64,000 nt of DNA from Marthasterias glacialis (Eukaryota; Echinodermata; Asteroidea; Forcipulatida; Asteriidae). The notes beneath the pieces are model-generated. The model made no database searches. It was given only the letters and a program-made list of their open reading frames with translations, and was not told where the DNA came from. Of this stretch, positions 1 through 10,100 are shown piece by piece. Each line of letters opens with the position of its first letter. Position 1 is the first letter of the stretch. Where the stretch lies: assembly GCA_911728455.2 (NCBI GenBank), contig OU452228.1:4154001-4218000 (forward strand), read 5' to 3'. The translations under genes and the position numbers were made by a program.

Positions 1-6
1 CCTTTT

Positions 7-362
7 GAGGGCGCTGTTTACCAGACAATAGTTTTTGGGTTTTTGAAACTATTTCCCGCTTTGCAAACTATTTCCCCCAAATGAAGCGCGTGCGGTGCGT
101 TGACGCGCGCGTCAAGTTCACGGTGGTGCAGATTTCATGCAATAGGCTATATTAGTTCACCCCACGTGACCGTGTTTCAGCCAATCAGGATAAAGAACCA
201 GGGAGAGGTGTGTTATAATACAGCCTATTGCATGAAATCTGCATAACAGTGAACTTGATGCGCGTCAACGCACCACATGGGCTTCATTTGGGGGAAATAG
301 TTCGCAAAGCGGGAAATAGTTTTAAAAAAACCAAAACTATTGACTGGTAAACAGCGCCCTCA
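7..362. repeat. Foldback (long inverted repeat) element
   Basis: Two arms of about 150 bp are near reverse complements around a loop of about 60 bp. The outer ends read GAGGGCGCTGTTTACC on the left and the complementary GGTAAACAGCGCCCTC on the right. The arms also share an AACTATTTCCC block and GCAGATTTCATGCAATAGGC. No open frame is present, so this is a non-autonomous MITE or foldback type. The arms differ at scattered positions, so it is not brand new. No target-site duplication is obvious. Confidence 0.75.
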
Positions 363-458
363 ACAGGTTTACAATGCTCATACAGTTTACCATTGTAAAA
401 CCGTGCGTCCTGAAAATGTTTTTTTTCACATGACTTTATGACTGAGGTGTGTTATAAA

Positions 459-648
459 ACACATATGGACTAGCATTATTCGGGCAATAATGCACGTCTA
501 TGCACCCCTCGGGCCTGTGAGTGACCAGGAGAGGGTCCTATTTCTCTCGGCCTTCAGCCTCGGGGAAATAGGACCCTCTCCTGGTCACTCACAGGCCCTC
601 GGGGTGCATAGACGTGCATTATTGCCCTCATTGCCAGTCCATATGTGT
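459..648. repeat. Near-perfect hairpin foldback, about 85-bp arms
   Basis: The left arm begins ACACATATGGACT and the right arm ends AGTCCATATGTGT. Between them the arms match almost base for base, with only a few differences near the outer end and one at CCCCTCGGG versus CCCCGAGGG. The loop is about 15 bases. As RNA it would form a very long stable hairpin. It looks like a recently formed foldback element rather than a microRNA precursor, because the stem is far longer than usual. Confidence 0.75.
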
Positions 649-1267
649 ATACTAACCATAGAGATATAAGTCTATGTACTAACTAACTGTTGTTACAAAT
701 ACAAAATCTTTATTTTTTCTTTATTTTCGTATTTTTAATCCTACTTTAAGTTTAAGAGGTAATAATTAATTAGTGACTGGAGCCTACAAGCCCTATGTTC
801 ATTTAACAGTAATTACATTTTGATAATAATTAAAATTTATTGTGAAATTGATTTTTAACGTGAAATCATTATTTATTCAACCATGAACATCACACAATCA
901 TTCATGATTCAGACAAGCCAACAACTTACAATGTAAGTTTACATATATGTAGGCCTCCAAAAGTAAGACGAAGTATTCTACTGTGGATTTATGTATTGTC
1001 AGTCATTGTAGTGGCTTCTGTGTACAAGGTGGACAGAATAACCTAAAGGGTGACATGCATCCTCAGGTGATTAAATTTAACAGACTTATGTATCTCAACC
1101 GAGTTTGTACTGATTTCCTACATATACTAGAACTGTGAGGTCAAGTTCTACGTGTATCGATACATGGAAATTCAAAGGCAGACTAAAGCCATCAGAGTTG
1201 TTTCTTAGCTTGTTTTGTAAAGAAGCTTTACCTTAGTGATCCTGTGTCATTCACTCATCCCATACAG
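649..1267. other. AT-rich non-coding DNA (FRG1 5' intron or upstream)
   Basis: No conserved FRG1 start (a Met-Ala-Glu/Asp-Tyr-Ser type N-terminus) could be read in any frame. The missing first coding exon or exons of FRG1 probably lie left of the window. No other gene is seen. Confidence 0.5.
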
Positions 1268-4200
1268 TAAAAAACACAAGAAAAAACGAAAGAGGGAAGA
1301 AGAGAAAGATGAACGACTTCCAGATGCAGAAAGTCATGGTGAGAGAAAAAGAGTTGCATATCAACCAGCCTAAACACCACCCCCCCCCCCCCAAAAAAAA
1401 AAATCAACCCATAAAGACAGTCTTGTGCACCCTGATCTTAAACCCACTTGGAGATTTTAGATTTTTCAGTTGAGTTTCAAGAACTGCTGAGTACTACAGT
1501 GGCTGAGTACAAGTATTTGGGCCATCAAGTACAAGTTTCTGAGTACCAAGTATTGTAATATCCGAGTACAGAGTCCAACAGCCGGGTACCAAGTACTTGG
1601 ATCTCCGAGTACGAATACAAATAAAAGTACTGCAAAATGTGGTACAAAAACACTTATTTTCTAGACAACAATGTGTGCTTGCTATGATAATCATCCTTTA
1701 AACATGAATGCATCATAGACAACTTAAATTTTACTTTTTCCAGAGCTTTACTAGTCCCGGCATTAACGCACGTAGGAAAGTGGAATGTGAAGTGGTATTT
1801 TGACCATGAGTACTGAAAACTGGTGTCTGAGTTCATTTTCAGCCAAGTACATGACTTTGGGTACAGGTTATTTTTCAGTCGGGTGTTGAGTATGGACTTT
1901 GAGTATAAGTATTTTGGTAGCCAAGTATGAGCACGAGTACCATACAAACAGTACTTCCAGTTCAATGCTTGTACTCTGGACATGTACTTCAGCAAGGAAT
2001 GCAACTTTTTCAGCGGATCAGCCAATTTCCTCTATTTGTCACTTTTAGTGTCATAGCAAACTGAAAAAAAACACTGTAAAGTTATGTGTGTTTGGCTAAT
2101 TCATTGTATTTTTTGCAAATTCAAAATTGCATGTCTGTTCAACTCACCTGGGTCTCAATTTCTCATTTTGTGCTGGATATGTGGCAGGGTGTACCCCCCA
2201 TCCTATTGTGTCTTCATGGTGTTCTGGAAATCTCTGGAATTCTGTTGAGGATTTTAAGTAGTTGTGCTTCTGTACAAGAGGGGAAGAGTGTGATAGAGAA
2301 TGGGAACATTTTTGGGGGCCTCCCTCTGCCACATATCGGGCATGGTATACAATTTCTAACTGATGTTTCATTCTTGATGTGCCAATTAAATTGATGCATT
2401 TTCTCAGAATGTAGTTCAGTTTACATTGATTCGGTTCCTACCTTTTAGGAGGCTGGTGGACCATCAGGAACTTTGATGAGATTACCGGTGATGTCGTCAT
2501 TGAGATGGCACCAAATGCATTCATCTTTGCGCAGGATACCGGCATGTTTACCTTGGGGGCTCCTCACTTAAACCGTAAGCGCATTACTGTACATGTGCTT
2601 TAAATGTATTGACCCAATTCACCTGATGTCATCACAATAAACTTGGTTGCGCCATTTTGGAAGTCACTGTCACTGTGTTTTACAGTGTGGTGCATATTTT
2701 AGGCGACGTAACCTTCAGGGATGAGATTTGACAAATCTGAACAATCCTAATAAATGGCATGCAAGTCTGGGTTCCCTCTAATTCTAGACATGGAACCTCT
2801 CAGATGTTTTAATTCAGGAGGTGTACAGACTCTGTTCATCAGCAGAAATACAAAACTACAGGTTTGGACACAGTGTGGACTATTTCTTTCTCCCTTTGGT
2901 GATTTTTTTTTTCTTTCAAGAAATTTGAAGGCTCAATGAGGTTTTGAGAAAATCTTGAAATCAGTAAAAATCCTGAGAAATGATATGCCTGAACGTTTAC
3001 GCGTATACATGTTGACTTCCAAAATGGCGAGCACAGTCGCTGCGTGTGATGTGCCTGCAAGGAGTCAATTGGTTGAAATAGATACTTGTCATAGGTCATA
3101 CCTCAGGTGCCATTTTGCAGCATTTTGTCTTTTTTTTTAAGGTATACGGTAATACAACATAATACCATCAATATTGAGATTATCTTCATCCTATTCATTG
3201 TTGTTTACTTTTAGATGTGTGTTGACAATATGATTTCTTTTTCAGCTCAAGAGGGCCCAGCGCCGCCAGAGCAGTTGACAGCCATCCGATTGTCAGACAC
3301 AAAGATTGCTCTGAAAACGGGCTTTGATAAGTACATTTCAGTTGATTATGAAAAGAGGGTGATTGGTCGATCTGATGCCATTGGACCAAGGGAGCAGTGG
3401 GAACCAGTTTTCCAAGATGTACGAAATTACGAGTTATATTCCTTTAAAAAAAACATTTTTTTTAATGTAAATTGGCCAAAGAGGGCTAAATTTTAGATTT
3501 GTGTAATCTTTCACTACAAATTATGGATTTAAAAGAAGACATACATATCACCAGCCAGGAGATGTCAAAGGCAATTTAAAGCCCCAGCTCAACATTGGTA
3601 AACTGACTGTAAATGTTCCATTCTTTGCACAAATCAAGTTATTTGTAATAGAACCAACCTGTGAAAATGTCAGCTCATTTCGTTGTTTCATTTACGACAA
3701 AACAGTAAAAACGCATTCCTATAGGCAGAGTTTTCGTCTCACTGAGACGAAAGCTAGTTTTGGATCTTATGTCATGTATTATTCAAAAGCAATAACACTT
3801 CAGGCAGAAATATTTCAAGGAAAGTTTTCTACCATCATTATATTTATACCATGTAAGGTTTATGTAAATCTGTCAACATTTATGTTTTTCTTCTTACCAA
3901 TGTTGAGCTGGGGCTTTAAAGGATGACTCTTTAGTGATGTAAATCTGTAGGGGGCATATACATTTAATAGATATAATGATTTTTTTTTAATGTTGGATTT
4001 TTGTAGGGTAAATTGGCTTTGATGGCCTGCAACTCTTGTTTCATGTCTTGTAATGAACATGACGATATCGTGGCTTCAAGTAGCACAGCCGGACCAGCAG
4101 AGATGGTGAAGGTAATAAATCAATGTAATTTAGTTCAGGGAAATTGGTGGTATAACACCATGGAAGTATCTCATAGGAGTAGTGTTTACAGTGGCCGACC

Positions 4201-6205
4201 ACTTTGTTGACAGTGTCAACATGCACCCATTTCATTGTGTCGTTGTCCTCACAAGTAAATCCTACAGTATTATGGTCAAATTTGTGAGTGCTCAGTTTAT
4301 ACATGCAGGTAAAGACAGGCCCTACTTTATTGCAATTAATATTGAGCTGACTTCACTATTGATTCGTTACAAGCAAAGATTATAGAGCGCCGTAGGCGCA
4401 AGATGGGGAACTGGGCCTTTATCTACTGTTGGAAAGTGAAATACGCATGGGTGCCATTTTGGCAAGTGAATGCCTGTGTTTCCCATTGATAGCAATTGTC
4501 ATTGTCTGCACTGGTCCGCATGTATCAGTGTTGTATCAATAGAGTCACTTGCCGAAATGGCGTCCAGTGAGATTTCACATTTCAGCCAGAGTTCCCCATC
4601 TACGGTGCTCTTGAACATATGGATAGTACGATAGTACATGTACTTTACAGAAAAGAAAGTCTTGTCGGTATTCAATTCAATATTCCTCCTGGAACCTGCC
4701 TTCATCTTTTGTGTACATTGCAAACAGATCCGATCTTGTGCCCCTCTTATCAAGAAGAAGAAGGACACTACACCAGCTGAAGATAAAGGGGACATCTCAA
4801 AGTGTGAAGTTGGCTATGTGTAAGTCACTGCCCGTGTAACACATAATTTTTGTTGTGTCTTTTTTTTCACATGTTTTAAATGTTGTATGTCAAATATTTT
4901 GGTCATGGTCTAGTCTAGTCTAGTACTGCCCTCACAACATTATCTGGTGCGGGGTCGTTGATGGCAGCTCTCCTGACGACAACTCAAGCACACTTGTCCA
5001 AACATAGAGAATAAAACCAAAGGGCTCTTAGAGCCATTACCTGTTCCAAAAGAGATTACATGATTTATAAGAATTAAACCAAAATCTATTTCCACCATGC
5101 AAAGCTTCATATCCTACATAGACAAAATTATTTCAAAAAAATATTTCCAGTTTATTTTGTGTTATTACTATTATTATTATTATTTCTGGTAATGAAACCA
5201 AGGATGCCTCGAAAGCGAACTTAATCACTGTAGCTCGGAAACCCGAGGAAACCTGTAGATATGGATGCTTGCTATCTGAACTAGAAACACCAGGTTAAAC
5301 CCCTACTCTTTCACAATAAGTGCTCTGGGTTCTTTTACCTGCACTACCCATTCTAGTACACGGGACCTACGGCTTAACATCCCATCCGAAGGACAAAGCA
5401 ATTATGGTAAAGTGTCTCACTCAAGGACACAAGTGTCGCAACTGGCAAGGCCAGGATTCAAACCCGAACTTAAGTTTGGCGGGCTAGACAGCTCAGCCAC
5501 GACACTCCACTACTGTGTCTGTCCTATTCTGTTTTTGTATTCCAATTGAGTTTATAACAAAGGCAAGCTGCAACAAATCTTGGCTTGTCCTGGACCTCTC
5601 CTCCATGCACTTACTCTTATTTTTGCTGTCGTTTCTTGCCTTTGATTGAACTCTTTGTAAATTGCTTGTGGAAATAAATGTTCAGTTGAATTGAAGTACT
5701 TGACAGGGCCATTTCACAGTAGAGCTGATGCACCATTTCATGTATTAGTGACTACTAAAATGTTGATTTGCCAACAGGAAAAAGTTCCAGAGTTTCCAGG
5801 ATCACAGACTGCGTGTGAATGAGTCTGAAAGGGGTAGTCTGACCAAGGCAAGGTCGTCTGGTAAACTACATGAAGCATTACTTGATAGGTATGTACAGTC
5901 TGCATGTACAACCTTAATGTCCCTTCTGTAACCTTCCTTAAAACTTTCTTAAACGTTTTCTCCCTTCTGTTGGTTGTCTTTTTATGAATTTACTACGTTT
6001 ACGTAAACAAAATTGGGCATGCGTTTGTGTATTTGAAAGGTATGTGACTAATCTTCACCTTCAATTAATTTTATTTTTAAATCAGAAAAATTTGGATGTT
6101 TGGAAGGTAGAGTAACTATGCAGTCTTAATATCTGACATGATTCGTTTTTGTTTTTTTCATTTCACAGGAGGGAGAAAATGAAAGCTGACAGATATTGTA
6201 AATAA
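1268..6205 (+). CDS. FRG1: FRG1 family protein, 5'-partial (7 exons visible)
   Basis: FRG1 is an actin- and RNA-associated nuclear/nucleolar protein linked to pre-mRNA splicing; the family has a fascin-like beta-trefoil domain. Exons read in frame: 1268-1338, 2449-2574, 3246-3418, 4007-4111, 4728-4819, 5778-5888, 6169-6205, all with GT-AG junctions and matching phases. They give 237 codons ending in a stop, against about 258 residues in vertebrates, so about 20 N-terminal residues lie left of the window. The order is a lysine-rich segment ([12 protein letters not shown]), the trefoil core with [34 protein letters not shown] and NSCFMSCNE, then [13 protein letters not shown] and the family C-terminus ADRYCK. 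These blocks match FRG1 closely and no frameshift is seen. Several introns contain MITE or SINE copies. The gene converges on TAF7. Confidence 0.95.
1493..2000. repeat. GAGTAC-motif-rich interspersed element, copy 1
   Basis: In the first FRG1 intron seen here, short GAGTAC, AAGTAC and GTACTTGG motifs recur every 15-30 bases over both ends, flanking a motif-poor middle of about 150 bp. The inner block GCAAAATGTGGTACAAAA recurs as GCAAAATGAGGTACAAAA in the second copy near 49950. Dense subterminal motif arrays like this are typical of non-autonomous DNA transposons. No terminal inverted repeat or target duplication could be fixed, so the ends are approximate. Confidence 0.5.
2618..3075 (+). repeat. 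Dispersed repeat, copy 1 (FRG1 intron)
   Basis: CACCTGATGTCATCACAATAA, cited here only as a landmark at 2618-2638, is followed by a TTTTAGGCGACGTA block and by CCAAAATGGCGAGCACAGTC. The same blocks recur in order at 29810-29985. This copy carries about 250 bp of extra sequence between the second and third blocks. The class is unknown and there is no coding potential. Confidence 0.5.
3574..3920. repeat. MITE family A, copy 1
   Basis: Terminal inverted repeats read TTTAAAGCCCCAGCTCAACATTG on the left (22-23 bases at 3575) with the complement at the right end, giving about 345 bp. The interior has no open frame but contains GACCAACCTGTGAAAATGTC-like and CTACCATCATTAT blocks shared with copies at 25858, 30912 and 32724. 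The AT-rich TTTAAA at both ends may include the target duplication. It sits in a FRG1 intron. Confidence 0.75.
4385..4610. repeat. Foldback element in FRG1 intron
   Basis: The left arm runs GAGCGCCGTAGG ... GATGGGGAACT ... GTGAAAT ... GCCATTTTGGCAAGTGA. The right arm is the complement, with TCACTTGCCGAAATGGC, ATTTCAC, AGTTCCCCATC and TACGGTGCTC in that order. The arms are imperfect, around 75 bases each. Confidence 0.65.
5160..5515 (-). repeat. tRNA-derived SINE-like repeat, copy 1
   Basis: Read on the minus strand, the sequence starts with a tRNA-like head: an A-box-like TGGCTGAGCTG near 5500 and a B-box-like GGTTTGAATCC near 5460. A body of about 300 bp follows and ends in an (ATT)n tail at 5160-5185. 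Related bodies lie at 12655 and 40695. The head and simple tail fit a SINE. Confidence 0.55.
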
Positions 6206-6356
6206 CAAATGACTGTGATCATCTGAACGTCAAAACTTTATTTATTTAAGCTGCGTCATTTGTAGAACTTCGGTGTCATCATTTTGTTGATGCTTCAACC
6301 GATATTTCTGAAAGCCTTTTGGAGAATAACCCTGTGACTTCAATGGACGGCACAAG

Positions 6357-6362
6357 ATTAAA
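6357..6362 (+). other. Candidate FRG1 polyadenylation signal (ATTAAA)
   Basis: ATTAAA lies about 150 bases past the FRG1 stop codon, before the foldback at 6485. It is the nearest plausible signal, but its use is not shown. Confidence 0.4.
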
Positions 6363-6484
6363 ACACTATGACCCAGACAACAGAGTCTAGAGCCCAGCAC
6401 CATCAGCTGCATTTGGAGTAATATGTCATAGCAACCCGACTACTTAATTCCAACAAGCCTCATTGTTGACACGGTTATAATTAG

Positions 6485-6700
6485 CCTTTCCCATGAAATA
6501 TGTTTATTACATTCACGCATGCGTACACACAAACTATTGGTGGGAAAACGTATACGGAGTTGTATACTAGGCATATGCACGAACGCGTGTGCATCACGCC
6601 ACCATCAGCCCATACAAAAAGGCGCGATTTCCGTCATTTTGCCAACCAATAGTGTTAGCGCGCACGCGCGACATTCACTTGACATATTTCATGGGAAGGG
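6485..6700. repeat. Short TIR/MITE-like element between FRG1 and TAF7
   Basis: CCTTTCCCATGAAATATGT at the left is mirrored by ACATATTTCATGGGAAGG at the right, with alternating Pu-Py GCGCACGCGCG-type sequence inside. It is about 216 bp with no coding potential. It lies between the 3' ends of two convergent genes. Confidence 0.6.
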
Positions 6701-6899
6701 TCGATTATTTGTCAAGTGCCCAGTGGTATTACCGGGTACAATTAATGATCATATCATGTTGTAGCTGACTCACAACAGAGTCTCACAACAGGGCTCTAGT
6801 CTGCCTGTTGAGAGCCAATGGACATTTATTTGGGGTTGCTTTTAGCTATGCGAAGGTTCATCCAAGATCAATCACAAAGAGGTCCATCTAACTCATACA

Positions 6900-6905
6900 T
6901 TTATT
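6900..6905 (-). other. Candidate TAF7 polyadenylation signal (AATAAA)
   Basis: On the minus strand AATAAA occurs about 265 bases past the TAF7 stop. A second AATAAA lies at 6825-6830. Either could end the transcript in the gap before FRG1. Confidence 0.4.
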
Positions 6906-7166
6906 TTACACATAAATAAATCTTCTTTATGCGACTGTTTGAAAAGTAAATGTACAGAGAAAGGAATAGTTCAAAGTTTCATTCTGGAGTTACTCTTCAT
7001 GAATAAATAGCCATGAGTCAGGTTTTCTCAGTTCCCAACATTTCCTGAAAGTGTGGTACGTAAAGTACATACATGAGTTAGTTGTAAAATACATGTACAT
7101 TTGTAAAACCAGCTGGCGTTCCTTTGCTCAGCCAAATACAGGACTTTGGTTTCAAATCTTTTCTCC

Positions 7167-10100
7167 TCAGCCATCACCAATAAGCGCCTCCAATGTCTCC
7201 ACCTACACAAAAGAGAACCACATTTTTAATCAAAAGACAGAAACTGGGAAAAAAATAATCAAATTGTCTATGCTTTTAGTACTGTTTTAACAACAAATTA
7301 GCAGAGGAAAACACAAGCAGAGAACTATCATTTTTAGGTCAATATGTAAAGCAAATGTGCCCAGCAGAGGGGCATAGGCAATTTGTTTGCAAAACTTCAT
7401 GCAAGGAAACTGAGATGACAGCTTGATAAGTTTCTTAGATATTATTAGTCAATGTATGAAATTTAATCCAAAGAAAGACCGAGTTACCTCTTTCTGTCTG
7501 ATTTGAATGTCCTCAAGAAGACTGTCCAACAGAGCCTGGAACCGATCCTAGACACAAAGAAAGTAACATCAAATAAATTCAGGTCAAATTACTAGATCTA
7601 AAACGTGTAGCCAAAAATTGCCTTTTCAGTCATTGTCAGGTTTACGCACATTTTCTGTATTTTTCATACTTTTTAAACCTCGGTGGCCCAATTTCGTAGA
7701 GCAATTTTATTTGGTTTTTGCTTTTGGTTAACAGAGCTTGAAATGAAAAAAGTCGCAAGCAAACAACGAATAAGTTTGTTGATCATCTTTATGAAATGTT
7801 ACTTTTTTCCCCATCCAGCTTGGAGCAAACAAAAGTGGACAAGTAACTTGTGTTTTATAACAAAGACTTTGTCCTAAAATTTAATTTTTGTGTTTTTAAC
7901 TTGTTTGTTGTTGTTTGGTTTTTTTCTTTTTTCTTTTTTTTTCTTTATGTTCAGTGAAATTATCAATAAAATATCTTCTATAAAAAAGGGTTGTCAGAAT
8001 TGATTTTGGAGTGAAAAAAACCCAGACAAGAACAGGATTTGAACCTGCGACCTCTGGATTACCGTGCTGGAGCTACCCAGACCTGATGTTGGCAGTCTCC
8101 CTAGTTTGCCAATATCTTTGTTAGGGGGTGCAAGTCAGAAGCCATTCAACCTGAAACTGCCATATAACCAGGGAATCACACCCAAGTTTTTGATACAACC
8201 TGGAAAGCAGCAGTTAAGTGATCACTTAAGGGGATTAAGGGGATACAACGTTTTCTTTCAAATCAAGTAATAAACCACAAGGGAAACTTGACTGGGTTAA
8301 TTTTAATTCAATTTGGGGGGAATAAAGAAAAATTGACTAGAACAGTATTTGAACCTGCAACCTCGGGATTAACAAGCTGGCGCTCTACCATTTGTGCTAT
8401 CTAACCATAATATTGTTGGCGATCTCCCTCTTTTGTCAATATCTTTGTTTGATTACACCTTTCAATTGTTTATTTAATTTCATCCCAATGGCTTAGTTCT
8501 GGTAACGACACGTGGAAATTGACAAACTGGATTTAAACTGCTCACAGTACATTCAGTGCATGTATCGTACTATTAAAATCGGGCAGTCATCCAGAATGGA
8601 ATATTTCAGTTTGTATGCAGCCTTACCTTCAGTAGCATGTTATCGACTGTCCGGATGGATTCCTCATGGGCTCGCTGTCTTTCCTCCAAGTCTGCTAATT
8701 CCTTGCGTAGTTCCTCAAGGCGATTCATGAACTCGTCTAAAAGAAGGAGAGTAAACAATCATTTAAAGGAAGGGTGAACGTAGCTGGATTTGGACAAAAA
8801 TCACACACAAGCTCACCTTAATGACAGATATACACTGTACCATATTCCTGAGAAATAGTTCAATGTGAAATACTTACACAATAGAGGAAATTGTCCATCC
8901 AAACTAGGGTCTTATTTCCATTTGGCCAATTTAAATAAACACACTTATAACACAAGAGCACACAGTCGTGAATCACCATTATGTCCAAGGACTTCTATTG
9001 TTAATTCTATTGTTCCTGTACTGAAGCAATCTCCATTGGTTTTGTACACAAATGGCGTCCGAGGACCCATGAAAACAAAGACATGACTAGTGAGGACCTA
9101 TTGTCCCTATTGTAAAATGTCCTCGGAGCATATGATCAAACATGCCCACACAAATCCTGAATAAACATAAACTGTTCTTGAAAACATGACTATCTAATTT
9201 GATGATATTTGGACATCTCAAATCAAATCGACTTACTTGGTTGCTCCATCTCCTCCATTCCCATCTTGGAATCGTCATCCTCTTGATCCATCCCGTCCTC
9301 CTCTTCCTCCTGGTCTCCCAGCAGCTCCTCACCCATCATCCCAGAGTCTCGCGTATCTTCATCCATGTCTAAGATGTTAATGTCTTCATCTTCTTCTTCA
9401 GAGCTGCTCACATCACCGAAAATGCGGGTCAGGTCGTCCCCCTCGGCTGCAGACAAACAGAATGTGTCGAATATCAAATCTAACATGTGGACAAGTACAA
9501 TCTGAAAATGAAATATATCTGCATCCAACATTTTTAACCACAGAGATATTTGTACTTACCAGAGCCATGAGATACACCAGGTAATGTAGGGTCCAAACGA
9601 CTCTCATCTTTCACATCTTCTTCTGCTAACACCTCCCATCCTATCACATCGCAAAATTAGCTTGATAAGGAATATAATGCTTCAACAATAGCTTCATGAA
9701 CAACCTTTTAAGATATGCCTTGCAAGCAGTATGTACAAACCCTCTCCTTGAGACAAAATCAATGTGCTAGACAATTAACACCCATTTCACACTGGCGCTC
9801 CAGAGTCGAGCCGAACCAAATAGATTAGATTTCGATTTCAGACAGGTGAACTTAATTAATCTAAATTTGCATTAGGTTCAGCTCATGACAAGATCGACGT
9901 CCGAACCCAAGACGCTCCAGAATCATTCTGACCGACTGCAACAGTCGATCTTTCGACTTCTAGCGCGTTTAGTCGCTCCTAACTGTTTCAGACATCAAAC
10001 TTTTCATGTACTTAATTCAATAATTTGGTTCGGTTCGAGGACTCTGGAGCGCCAGTCTGAAACGGGTGTAAGTTTGTGTATTGGTTTACTTGAGGGTACA

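Noticed and set aside
459-648. MicroRNA precursor
   Set aside because: The stem is about 85 bp and nearly perfect, much longer than animal pre-miRNAs; a transposon foldback is more likely.
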